DNA from: Acidobacteriota bacterium | GTDB lineage: Bacteria > Acidobacteriota > Vicinamibacteria > Vicinamibacterales > 2-12-FULL-66-21 | NCBI GenBank assembly: GCA_013697225.1 | Contig: JACCXG010000320.1 | Span: 1-22,806 of the forward strand | Length of the DNA stretch: 22,806 nucleotides | Direction: 5' to 3' | Shown here: positions 8,124 to 14,225 of the stretch, piece by piece | Numbering within the stretch: the stretch's first letter is position 1 | Layout: every line of letters begins with the position of its first letter | The notes under the pieces: model-generated | Databases searched by the model: none | Told to the model about the DNA's origin: nothing | What the model saw: the letters and a program-made list of their open reading frames with translations, nothing else | Position numbers and translations under genes: made by a program

Positions 8124-9184
8124 TGACGAAAATCGGTTCGATCGACCTCGCGCCTCCCTTTGCTCTGGCCCCGATGGCGGGGATGACCGACACCGCCTTC
8201 CGGAGGCTGGTGAAGCGCCGCGGGGGCTGCGGCCTCGTCGTGACCGAGATGGTGAGTTCCGAGGGGCTGGTCCGCGGCGGCGACCGCACCCTGGAGTACG
8301 CGGAGTACACGGAAGAGGAGCGGCCGGTCTCGATTCAGATCTTCGGCGGCGATCCGGCGAGGATGGCGGCCGCCGCGCGGATCGTTGAAGGCATGGGAGC
8401 CGACATCGTCGATGTGAACATGGGCTGCCCGGTGCACAAGATCGCGAGGCACAGCGCAGGGTGCAGCCTCATGCGCGAACCTGCGCACGCGGCTGAGGTC
8501 GTCAGGGCGATGGTTCAGGCGGTCAGCATCCCCGTGACGGTGAAGATGCGTGCAGGGTGGGACGCGACAGCCATCAACGCGCCGGACCTCGCGAAGCGGA
8601 TCGAAGATGCCGGAGCGGCGGCCGTGACCGTACACGGCCGGACGGCGGCGCAGTCGTATTCCGGATTCTCGGACTGGGAACTGATCGGAGAGGTCGCGTC
8701 GGGCGTTCGGATTCCCGTGTTCGGCAGCGGCGACTGCGTCGAGCCGCAGCAGATGATCGATCGCCTGCGTGACACGCCGGTTCGCGGTGTGCTCGTCGGG
8801 CGCGGCGCCCTCCGGAATCCCTGGATTTTTTCGCAGGCGGCGGCGCTCGCGCAGGGGCGCGCGCCCGGTGAGGTGTCACTGGAGGAGCGCGGGCAGTTCC
8901 TGCTGGAGTACGTGGACCTGCTCCTCCAGGAGCAGACCCAGGAGGCTGACGGGTTCCGCCACGTTGCGCCGGGCCAGGCCCCCACCGCGCCGGCGCCGGC
9001 CCGGGGGCGGGAGCGGTGGGTCATCAACAAGCTGCGCGCGCTGAACTCCTGGTACACGAAGGGACTCGACAACGGGTCGCACCTCCGGGTCGCCATCAAC
9101 ACGGCGGAATCCATCCCGCAGCTGCGTGACGTGATCCGGGACTTCTTCGTTACACGCGAGCGGCCGTCGCCGGCGTGCGCGTAG
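8123..9184 (+). CDS. dusB: tRNA-dihydrouridine synthase, DusB family
   Basis: FMN enzyme that reduces uridines in tRNA to dihydrouridine, 353 aa. It is a TIM barrel with the FMN-contact start LAPMAGMTDTAFRRL (15-29), the catalytic-Cys loop DVNMGCPVHKI (97-107, Cys102), the phosphate-side KMRAGW (141-146), VTVHGRT (168-174), and the late-barrel GSGD (201-204) and VGRGALRNPWIF (225-236). The C-terminal helical tRNA-binding domain starts near 255. A Pro/Ala-rich segment at about 273-298 (GQAPTAPAPARG) interrupts it and looks like a surface insertion. Its ATG overlaps the stop of the NusG-like gene by one base. Pairing of dus with a regulator gene is known elsewhere (dusB-fis), but no functional link can be claimed here. 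Confidence 0.94.
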   Translation: MTKIGSIDLAPPFALAPMAGMTDTAFRRLVKRRGGCGLVVTEMVSSEGLVRGGDRTLEYAEYTEEERPVSIQIFGGDPARMAAAARIVEGMGADIVDVNMGCPVHKIARHSAGCSLMREPAHAAEVVRAMVQAVSIPVTVKMRAGWDATAINAPDLAKRIEDAGAAAVTVHGRTAAQSYSGFSDWELIGEVASGVRIPVFGSGDCVEPQQMIDRLRDTPVRGVLVGRGALRNPWIFSQAAALAQGRAPGEVSLEERGQFLLEYVDLLLQEQTQEADGFRHVAPGQAPTAPAPARGRERWVINKLRALNSWYTKGLDNGSHLRVAINTAESIPQLRDVIRDFFVTRERPSPACA

Positions 9185-9188
9185 GTCG

Positions 9189-9524
9189 CTACAGGAGCCG
9201 GTCGGCCTCGCCGAGGTCCATCACCTCATAGTCGTACGCCAGTGACGCGCTCGTAAACAGCTTGCCGACTGCATCGTGCGCTGCGCCCGTCAGATACGCC
9301 TTCAGCCCCTCCACATCGTCGAACTCCAGCAACAGCGCGTACTCGTAATCCTCGCGCATCGTCTGTTCGTAGCCGGCTACCCCGTGCTTGACCCGTCGGC
9401 CGACGGAACAGCGCCGGATGGTCGGAGAGCCGCTGACCACCTGGCGCACCATCTCGAGGATCGCGCGGCGACTCTCGCCGGAAACGGAGGCTCCAGGCTT
9501 GAACATCACCAGATGAGTGATCAT
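9189..9524 (-). CDS. Dabb (stress-responsive A/B barrel) domain protein
   Basis: A 111-aa single-domain protein of the dimeric alpha/beta-barrel (Dabb) family. It opens with MITHLVMFKPGAS, the family's first strand, and has the central YALLLEFDDVEGLKAYLTG and AHDAVGKLF, the most conserved block. Members are small soluble dimers; some plant and bacterial ones bind hydrophobic ligands or act in polyketide cyclisation, but most bacterial members have no assigned substrate. Its ATG overlaps the stop of the upstream repeat-protein gene in an ATGA, so it is probably translated by coupling. It converges on dusB with only 4 nt between the stops. No catalytic residue assignment is attempted. Confidence 0.87.
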   Translation of the reverse strand: MITHLVMFKPGASVSGESRRAILEMVRQVVSGSPTIRRCSVGRRVKHGVAGYEQTMREDYEYALLLEFDDVEGLKAYLTGAAHDAVGKLFTSASLAYDYEVMDLGEADRLL

Positions 9525-11005
9525 CGGGACCGTCCTCCGCCACCCCCACGGCTTCCGCCCCCCGGTTTGCGTCCGCCCCCGGCCCCGGGCCGTCGATCGC
9601 CCTGGCGTCCGCGCTGATCGGGCCTGGATGGGCCGCGCCGATCGGGGGCACCGCCTCCGCGCGGCCGATCCCTGGAGTCCGTACCCGGCGGTCGGCGATC
9701 CGGTCTCGTCGAGTCGCGCCTCGGGGGACCGTCGCGTTTCCAGTCAGGCCTGGCCCCGGGGCGGTCCGTCGGCGGACGCCCTTCCTGCCGGTCGGGAGTG
9801 CGCGGCCGCCGATCGCGGTCGTCGTGTGGCCTCCAGTCGGGCCGACCTGGCGGCCTGCTGCGGTGCCCTTCGTCCCGTGGAGGCTGTGACCGCTGACGTG
9901 TGTCGCGATCGCGCCCCGGACCAGAGGGCCGCCAGTCCGACCGCCCCTCCGGGCGAGCGCGGCTGCCTGGTCTGTCGTCGCGTCCGTCGCGTCCGTGCGG
10001 CCGGTCCTGTCGGTCGCGCGGCGGAAAACCACGGTCCCCCTCCCCGCGTGGCCGCCACGGACCCTGCCGCGCGTCACGATCGCGGGGTGCGGGCCCGGAG
10101 GGCCGCCAGTCTGGCCGCCCGTCGGAGCGGGGGCGGCTCCCGCCGCCGTGCGGCCGGCTTCCGCGGTCGGTCGGCCCCCTCTCGCCCCCTTCACGCCCCG
10201 GCGGCCGGTCCTGTCGATCGCGTGGCCCAAAACCCCGGTTCCCCTCCCCGCGTGGCCGCCACGGGCCCTGCCGCGCGTCACGATCGCGTGGCCCGGGCCC
10301 GGAGGGGCGCCAGTCTGATCTGCCCTCGGCGCGTGGTCGCCCTCCGCCGCCGTGCGGCAGGCTCCCGCGGTCGCGCGGTCCGATCTCGCGTCCCTCGCGC
10401 CCGGGAGGGCGGTCCTGCCGGTCGCGTGGCGGAAACCCCCGATCCCCTTCGCCGCGCGGCCGGCCGGAGGGCCTCCAGTCGGATCTCCCCTCCGGACGCG
10501 GGCGGCGCTCACGATCCGCAGGACGGCTCCCCTGGTCGCCCCCGGACCGCTCCCCTTCCGGTGAGCGACCCTCCCGTTCTGGAGGATGCCCCTCGCTTTC
10601 GCGATGCTGATTGTCCGGACCCTCAGGCCCCTCCGGCAGCGCAGGGCCAGACGGCTCCCGCCGACGGGCTCCCGGCGGACCGCCATCGCGGGCGTCGCGC
10701 CGCGCCCTCTCGGCAAAGCGCCGGCGTCGCTCGTCGCGTGGTATGTCGAAGCGCGCGCGGGGATCGCGGTGTTCGCCGCCCGGGCGCCACTCCGCCGTCC
10801 GCCGCTCGCGTCCCGCGCGGTAGGCCGCCTGCGCTTCCTCCTGAGAGCTCCAGAGCTTTCCCCGCGTGAACCACATCATCGTGGCGTCAGGGTGCCTGGA
10901 CTGCAGCTGCTTGAAGGTCGGCAGCAGGTCTTCCTGCAGCTCGGCGCGGAACGACGTGGGTTTTCCACCGACGATGATCGTCCAGTAAGCAAATCGTGGG
11001 GGCAT
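9521..11005 (-). CDS. Conserved N-terminal domain protein with long Arg/Gly/Pro/Asp repeat tail (RGG-like disordered protein)
   Basis: A 494-aa protein of unknown function. Residues 1-60 (MPPRFAYWTIIVGGKPTSFR, then LLPTFKQLQ and MMWFTRGKLW) look like a small folded domain; I recall similar short N-termini on uncharacterised proteins of Acidobacteria and relatives. From about 62 to the end the chain is low complexity: Arg, Gly, Pro, Asp and Glu dominate and Lys is nearly absent. Imperfect repeats with a 68-residue period are anchored by SDWRPSG-type motifs starting at 176, 231, 299 and 357 and by RPRGEG at 182, 250 and 318. The C-terminus ends in GGGSRGGGGGRSR, an RGG-box-like tail. RGG regions in other proteins bind RNA and drive condensation, so RNA binding is a reasonable guess. 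It starts 32 nt after the sigma-54 activator gene, without an obvious Shine-Dalgarno. Coding reality is supported by the ATGA overlap with the Dabb gene and by the structured N-terminus. Confidence 0.78.
   Translation of the reverse strand: MPPRFAYWTIIVGGKPTSFRAELQEDLLPTFKQLQSRHPDATMMWFTRGKLWSSQEEAQAAYRAGRERRTAEWRPGGEHRDPRARFDIPRDERRRRFAERARRDARDGGPPGARRREPSGPALPEGPEGPDNQHRESEGHPPEREGRSPEGERSGGDQGSRPADRERRPRPEGRSDWRPSGRPRGEGDRGFPPRDRQDRPPGREGREIGPRDRGSLPHGGGGRPRAEGRSDWRPSGPGPRDRDARQGPWRPRGEGNRGFGPRDRQDRPPGREGGERGPTDRGSRPHGGGSRPRSDGRPDWRPSGPAPRDRDARQGPWRPRGEGDRGFPPRDRQDRPHGRDGRDDRPGSRARPEGRSDWRPSGPGRDRDTRQRSQPPRDEGHRSRPPGRPDWRPHDDRDRRPRTPDRQEGRPPTDRPGARPDWKRDGPPRRDSTRPDRRPPGTDSRDRPRGGGAPDRRGPSRPDQRGRQGDRRPGAGGGRKPGGGSRGGGGGRSR
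9905..10495 (-). repeat. In-gene repeats coding the DWRPSG/RPRGEG units
   Basis: This part of the repeat-protein gene holds about four imperfect units. Units two and three are 68 codons (204 bp) and nearly identical at the RPRGEG-to-DRQDRP block and the PRDRDARQGPW block. The first unit lacks a 13-codon PGPRDRDARQGPW segment, so the anchors 176 and 231 are 55 residues apart while RPRGEG keeps 68. The fourth is shortened. All changes are multiples of three, as expected for expansion and contraction within a translated gene. Confidence 0.8.
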
Positions 11006-11037
11006 ACGCGTACTACAAGAGATGTTCCGGCCGGGGT

Positions 11038-12432
11038 TCAGTCGGCTGCCTGGTGTGGCTCGAGGCGCTTGAGCTTTTCGATCAGCGTCGTCCGCTTGAG
11101 GTTGAGGAGCCGCGCCGCCTGGCGCTTGTTGCCATGTGTCCGCTCGAGCGAGCGCTTGATCAGCGACAGCTCGATCCCTTCGATGTAGCGCTCGAAGTCG
11201 ATGCCGTCCTCCGGCAGCGCGGTGTCCGCGCCTTCAGCCGGGCCCGCTTGATTCTGGATTTCTGCGGGGAGATCGCCCACGTCCAGTATCGAACGTCCCT
11301 GACTGAAAGCCAGAGCCCGTTCGACCGTATTCTCGAGTTGGCGAACGTTGCCCGGCCACCTGTAACCCATCAACAGGCGTATCGCCTCCTGCGACACCGT
11401 CACACCAGACCGTCCTCCCTCCGACGCCAGGCGCTGCAGGAAGTGTCCCACGAGGAGCGGGATGTCTTCGCGCCGCGCCCGCAGCGGAGGCAGCTGCACG
11501 GGCAGCACGTTCAGCCGGTAGAACAAGTCTTCCCGGAAGGATCCCTCCGCGACCATCCTGCCGAGATCCGAATGCGTCGCGGCGATGACCCGGACGTCGA
11601 TCTTGACCGTGTGCGAATCGCCAACGCGCTCGAACTCCCGCTCCTGAAGGACGCGCAGGAGCTTTGCCTGAAGCGAGGGGCTCATCGTGCCGACCTCGTC
11701 GAGAAAGAGCGTGCCCTTGTGCGCCTGTTCCACTCTCCCTTGGCGGGCGCCAATCGCACCGGTGAATGCGCCCCGGACGTGGCCGAACAGCTCAGCTTCG
11801 AGCAGGGTCTCCGGGATGGCGCTGCAGTTCAGCGCGACGAACCGGTTCGCACGGCGCGGGCTGTTGTGGTGGATGGCGCGTGCGGCCAGCTCCTTTCCGG
11901 TCCCGGTCTCTCCCGTGATCATGACGGTGCTCGAGGTGGCGGCGACCGTCTCGAGGAGCCCGAACAGGTCCCGCATGACACGGCTGCGGCCCACCAGGCC
12001 GTCGATGCGATAGCGATCCTCGAGTTGTGAGCGCAGATAGGCGTTCTCGGACTTCAGCCGGCGCTGTTCGACGGCGGACCGGACCACGTGGAGCAGGGCA
12101 TCGAACTGGAAGGGCTTTGTGATGAAATCGGCGGCGCCGTGCTTGATCGCGTCCACGGCGTCCTTCACCGTGCCGTAGCCGGTGATCACGATCGCGATTA
12201 TGTCGGGGTACCGCTCGAGGGCCGAATCGAGCACGTCGCGGCCGTTGATGCCTGGCAGGCGCAGGTCGGAGATGAGAATGTCGAAGGCGAAGTCGGCGAG
12301 CCGTTCGAGCGCCTCTTCGCCGGAGCCTGCCTGCTCTACCGCATACCCGTGATCCGACAGGCGTTCAGCGATAGCCGACCGCAGCGCCGCCTCGTCATCG
12401 ACGATGAGCAGATGTTTCCTGATATCAGCCAT
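11038..12432 (-). CDS. NtrC-family sigma-54-dependent response regulator
   Basis: A 464-aa enhancer-binding activator. The receiver domain (about 7-120) has the acidic pocket DDE (12-14), phospho-acceptor Asp56 in LISDLRLP, T84 in VITGYG and Lys107 in TKPF. The AAA+ domain has Walker A GETGTGKE (174-181), the sigma-54-contacting loop GAFTGA (221-226), Walker B LFLDEVG (242-248), and the sensor II stretch WPGNVRQLEN. The C-terminus is a Fis-type HTH (NKRQAARLLNLKRTTLIEKL). All residues needed for phosphorylation-dependent ATPase activation of sigma-54 RNA polymerase are present. The nearest kinase in the window is the hybrid kinase at 14226-15761, which is not in the same operon, so a cognate pair cannot be assigned. 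The repeat-protein gene follows 32 nt downstream on the same strand. Confidence 0.96.
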   Translation of the reverse strand: MADIRKHLLIVDDEAALRSAIAERLSDHGYAVEQAGSGEEALERLADFAFDILISDLRLPGINGRDVLDSALERYPDIIAIVITGYGTVKDAVDAIKHGAADFITKPFQFDALLHVVRSAVEQRRLKSENAYLRSQLEDRYRIDGLVGRSRVMRDLFGLLETVAATSSTVMITGETGTGKELAARAIHHNSPRRANRFVALNCSAIPETLLEAELFGHVRGAFTGAIGARQGRVEQAHKGTLFLDEVGTMSPSLQAKLLRVLQEREFERVGDSHTVKIDVRVIAATHSDLGRMVAEGSFREDLFYRLNVLPVQLPPLRARREDIPLLVGHFLQRLASEGGRSGVTVSQEAIRLLMGYRWPGNVRQLENTVERALAFSQGRSILDVGDLPAEIQNQAGPAEGADTALPEDGIDFERYIEGIELSLIKRSLERTHGNKRQAARLLNLKRTTLIEKLKRLEPHQAAD

Positions 12433-12449
12433 TTACCGGCGCGGGCGGT

Positions 12450-12478
12450 ATTGTGACACCGCGGCGCAGGAGGGTCAA
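12450..12478 (-). promoter_or_regulatory. Possible sigma-70-type promoter for the sigma-54 activator
   Basis: On the minus strand, TTGACC (12473-12478) and CACAAT (12450-12455) are separated by 17 nt, matching the -35 and -10 consensus at 5/6 and 4/6. They end 17 nt before the ATG at 12432, leaving a very short leader. No strong Shine-Dalgarno is visible before that ATG. Confidence 0.35.
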
Positions 12479-12612
12479 TCGAGTCCGAAACGGGGCCTCG
12501 CCGGCCGGGCGCGGGACGAATCATCGCAGGTGCTGATCGGCACCCGCAGAAGCACTACAGCAGCACTCGTACCGCTCCGATAAGCTCACCGAACCTTGGA
12601 AGGCCGCAGATC

Positions 12613-12807
12613 ATGAACGATCGCAAAACTATCTCCATCATGAAGGCGTGCGAGCTGGTCGGTGTCAGCCGCCGCACCATCTACAACTGGATTGCCAGCG
12701 GAAAGGTCGAGTACGTCCGAACGGCGGGGGGCTCGGTCAGGATCTTCGTGGATACGCTGTGGCGGGAACCCGGCCCGTCGGATCTCGCCAGCAAAGAAGC
12801 TTCATGA
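12613..12807 (+). CDS. Small helix-turn-helix DNA-binding protein (BldC/excisionase-type)
   Basis: A 64-aa protein that is almost all one winged HTH: the helix ISIMKACELVGVSRRTIYNWI (about 7-27) then the wing KVEYVRTAGGSVRIF (31-45). This matches the HTH_17/BldC-like fold used by excisionases and by small developmental regulators such as BldC, which bind direct repeats cooperatively. GGAAGG lies 9 nt before the ATG. There is no integrase or phage gene nearby, so a regulator is likelier than an excisionase. Its stop overlaps the start of the next small gene in ATGA, so the two products are made together. Residues 50-64 are a short polar tail. Confidence 0.88.
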   Translation: MNDRKTISIMKACELVGVSRRTIYNWIASGKVEYVRTAGGSVRIFVDTLWREPGPSDLASKEAS

Positions 12808-13043
12808 TGCCGTCTGCGGACGTGACCCCGGGGTCTCTCCCGAACGAGTCGCCGGATCTCGGGTTGCTCTTCCATCGCTTGAACAACCAGCTCGGGATTG
12901 TGCTCGCAAACGCCGAGTTGCTGGAGGCCAAGCTCGAGGACGATGTCAGCCGTGCTCGCGCAGGGCAGATAGTCTCGGGTGTGCTCGACGCTCTGTCGAC
13001 AGCCCGGGAGATCCGGCTGCAGAGCAAGCGGAGCACGCCATAG
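12804..13043 (+). CDS. Mini-protein resembling an isolated histidine-kinase dimerisation (DHp) hairpin
   Basis: A 79-aa protein whose core LLFHRLNNQLGIVLANAELL (21-40) resembles the H-box of HisKA domains (compare HELNNPLATIL in the hybrid kinase of this window). A second helix follows at about 47-72 (RARAGQIVSGVLDALSTAREI). Together these could form the two-helix hairpin that dimerises into a four-helix bundle. No ATP-binding domain follows. The candidate phospho-acceptor is His24; the next residue is Arg where active kinases usually have Glu or Asp, so autophosphorylation is doubtful and a phosphotransfer, scaffold or binding role is more likely (inference). The ATG at 12804 overlaps the HTH stop; a second ATG follows directly at 12807. 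I do not recognise a named family. Confidence 0.75.
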   Translation: MMPSADVTPGSLPNESPDLGLLFHRLNNQLGIVLANAELLEAKLEDDVSRARAGQIVSGVLDALSTAREIRLQSKRSTP

Positions 13044-13237
13044 ATTTGACACCGGAGGCTTTGCGTTCTGTCAAACTATTGACACTTCAGGTGAGCTTCT
13101 GCACGAAAGTGCCGGTGCTGACACTGCCTGGATCTCCCTAAACCACTGCGATAGGGCAGCTTACCGTCTGAAGTGGCGGGTTCTCCTCATTCGCTTTTGT
13201 TGCGCTTTCCTGATGGTATCTCCGTTGCGCATGCTCC

Positions 13238-13255
13238 CCGCGCGTCCCCGCGCGG
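13238..13255 (+). other. Hairpin with TCCC tetraloop in the sigma-factor leader
   Basis: CCGCGCG (13238-13244) and CGCGCGG (13249-13255) form a perfect 7-bp stem around TCCC. No U-tract follows, so it is not a canonical terminator. Confidence 0.55.
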
Positions 13256-13272
13256 CCCAGGCCGTCACGGAA

Positions 13273-13293
13273 GCCCCTGCCGCACGCAGGGGC
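13273..13293 (+). other. Perfect 8-bp hairpin 14 nt before the sigma-factor Shine-Dalgarno
   Basis: GCCCCTGC (13273-13280) and GCAGGGGC (13286-13293) pair perfectly across the loop CGCAC. No U-tract follows. Its closeness to the ribosome binding site suggests an effect on translation or mRNA stability rather than termination. Confidence 0.6.
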
Positions 13294-13315
13294 AGAGGCG
13301 CACGATGAGGTTCCC

Positions 13316-14215
13316 ATGCGTCAGCCCCTTGAATCCAGCCAGCGGGAGCGGATTGCCGCCGGCCTGCCGTTTGTCGAGTCGCTTGCCCGCCGGGTCGCGT
13401 CCTCCATGCCGCATTCCATCGACATAGGGGACCTGGTGCAGGACGGCATGCTGGGGCTGATTGATGCCGCCTGCCGGTTCGACGAGTCGCGGGGGATCAA
13501 GTTCGAGACGTTTGCGGAGCGGCGTGTCCGCGGGGCGATGATCGACGCGCTCAGGCGCGATGCCTGGCCGCGCGGCGTCAGGCGTCAGCGGCGCCAGCTC
13601 GAGACGGCACGTGAAGAGTTGCGGCGCGAGCTTGGCGCCGAACCTTCACTGGCGGACCTCGCCGCGCGCGTCGGATGCGACGAGGCGCGCCTCGGCCGAA
13701 CGATTGTCCGTATTCACACGATCGAGTCCACGTCCCCGCTGTCGGCTGGCGAGAACGTTGACGGCGCCATGCTGCCGGCCGCTCTGGTCCCTTCTGAACC
13801 GCAGGCGCCGGACAAGGCGTTCGAGGAGAAAGAGGTGCGAAACCGCGTCCGTGCGGCAATCGCGTCGCTGCCGGCCCGGGAACGTCGAGTGGTGGCACTC
13901 TACTACTACGGCGAAGCCACGATGAAGCAGATCGGCGCCGAGATCGGAGTGAACGAGTCGAGGGTTTCACAGCTTCATGCGCGGGCCATCCAGCGGCTGC
14001 GCCGGGCGTTCAGTCCCGACGCGTCGGCACAGGAAGTGGCGCAGGCGCTCAGGCCCGCGATTCTCGCATTCGAGCAGACAGTCCGCCGGATGCGCCTGGC
14101 CCGATCGCACGGCAATCGCCAGGCTGCTGTGGTGCTGCCGTACAAACGGCCGGCCGCACAGGTCATGAGACCTCGGCCCAGACCGGAGGAGTCGAGGCTG
14201 GCTGCGGGCGCATAG
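13316..14215 (+). CDS. FliA/WhiG-type sigma factor with C-terminal extension
   Basis: A 299-aa sigma-70-family, group 3 (sigma-28-like) factor. Region 2 covers about 17-85 (DIGDLVQDGMLGLIDAACRFD, FETFAERRVRGAMIDALRRDAW), region 3 about 88-165 (REELRRELGAEPSLADLAARVG), and region 4 about 175-232 (LPARERRVVALYYYGEATMKQIGAEIGV-type HTH with SRVSQLHARAIQRL). FliA proteins normally end here; residues 233-299 add a helical then Arg/Pro-rich tail not expected for the family. GAGG lies 5 nt before the ATG. No flagellar, chemotaxis or FlgM-like gene is in the window, so the regulon may be motility or another developmental programme as for WhiG. It follows the HTH and DHp-like genes after a long leader and converges on the hybrid kinase with a 10-nt gap. 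Confidence 0.93.
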   Translation: MRQPLESSQRERIAAGLPFVESLARRVASSMPHSIDIGDLVQDGMLGLIDAACRFDESRGIKFETFAERRVRGAMIDALRRDAWPRGVRRQRRQLETAREELRRELGAEPSLADLAARVGCDEARLGRTIVRIHTIESTSPLSAGENVDGAMLPAALVPSEPQAPDKAFEEKEVRNRVRAAIASLPARERRVVALYYYGEATMKQIGAEIGVNESRVSQLHARAIQRLRRAFSPDASAQEVAQALRPAILAFEQTVRRMRLARSHGNRQAAVVLPYKRPAAQVMRPRPRPEESRLAAGA

Positions 14216-14225
14216 GCGACGACAT

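Larger units (their letters stand above)
13044..13315 (+). promoter_or_regulatory. 272-nt leader of the sigma-factor gene with several hairpins
   Basis: No convincing gene lies here. Reading 5' to 3': an inverted repeat TTTGACA (13045-13051) / TGTCAAA (13069-13075), then another TTGACA at 13079-13084. Next is a hairpin GCAC-GAAA-GTGC (13101-13112) with a GNRA tetraloop. CCCTA (13136-13140) can pair with TAGGG (13152-13156), and its loop CCACT (13143-13147) can pair with AGTGG (13172-13176) as a pseudoknot. Two stable GC hairpins follow at 13238-13255 and 13273-13293. The Shine-Dalgarno GAGG is at 13307-13310. It does not match the c-di-GMP, TPP, cobalamin or SAM riboswitch cores I know. A structured regulatory leader is plausible but unproven. 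Confidence 0.4.

Noticed and set aside
9517..10869. Long open frame (450 codons) on the plus strand opposite the repeat-protein gene
   Set aside because: It mirrors an Arg/Gly-rich, stop-poor gene of very high GC, has no domain-like sequence and no supported start. The minus frame has the conserved N-terminus and the ATGA link to the Dabb gene.
12613..12807. Phage excisionase
   Set aside because: No integrase, attachment-site repeat or phage gene nearby; the coupled DHp-like partner points to regulation.
13044..13200. c-di-GMP-I or cobalamin riboswitch in the sigma leader
   Set aside because: Only short stretches resemble fragments (CCTAAACC, GACACTGCCTG); the conserved CGCACAGGGCAAACC, GACGCAAAGCC or complete B12-box order are absent on the plus strand.
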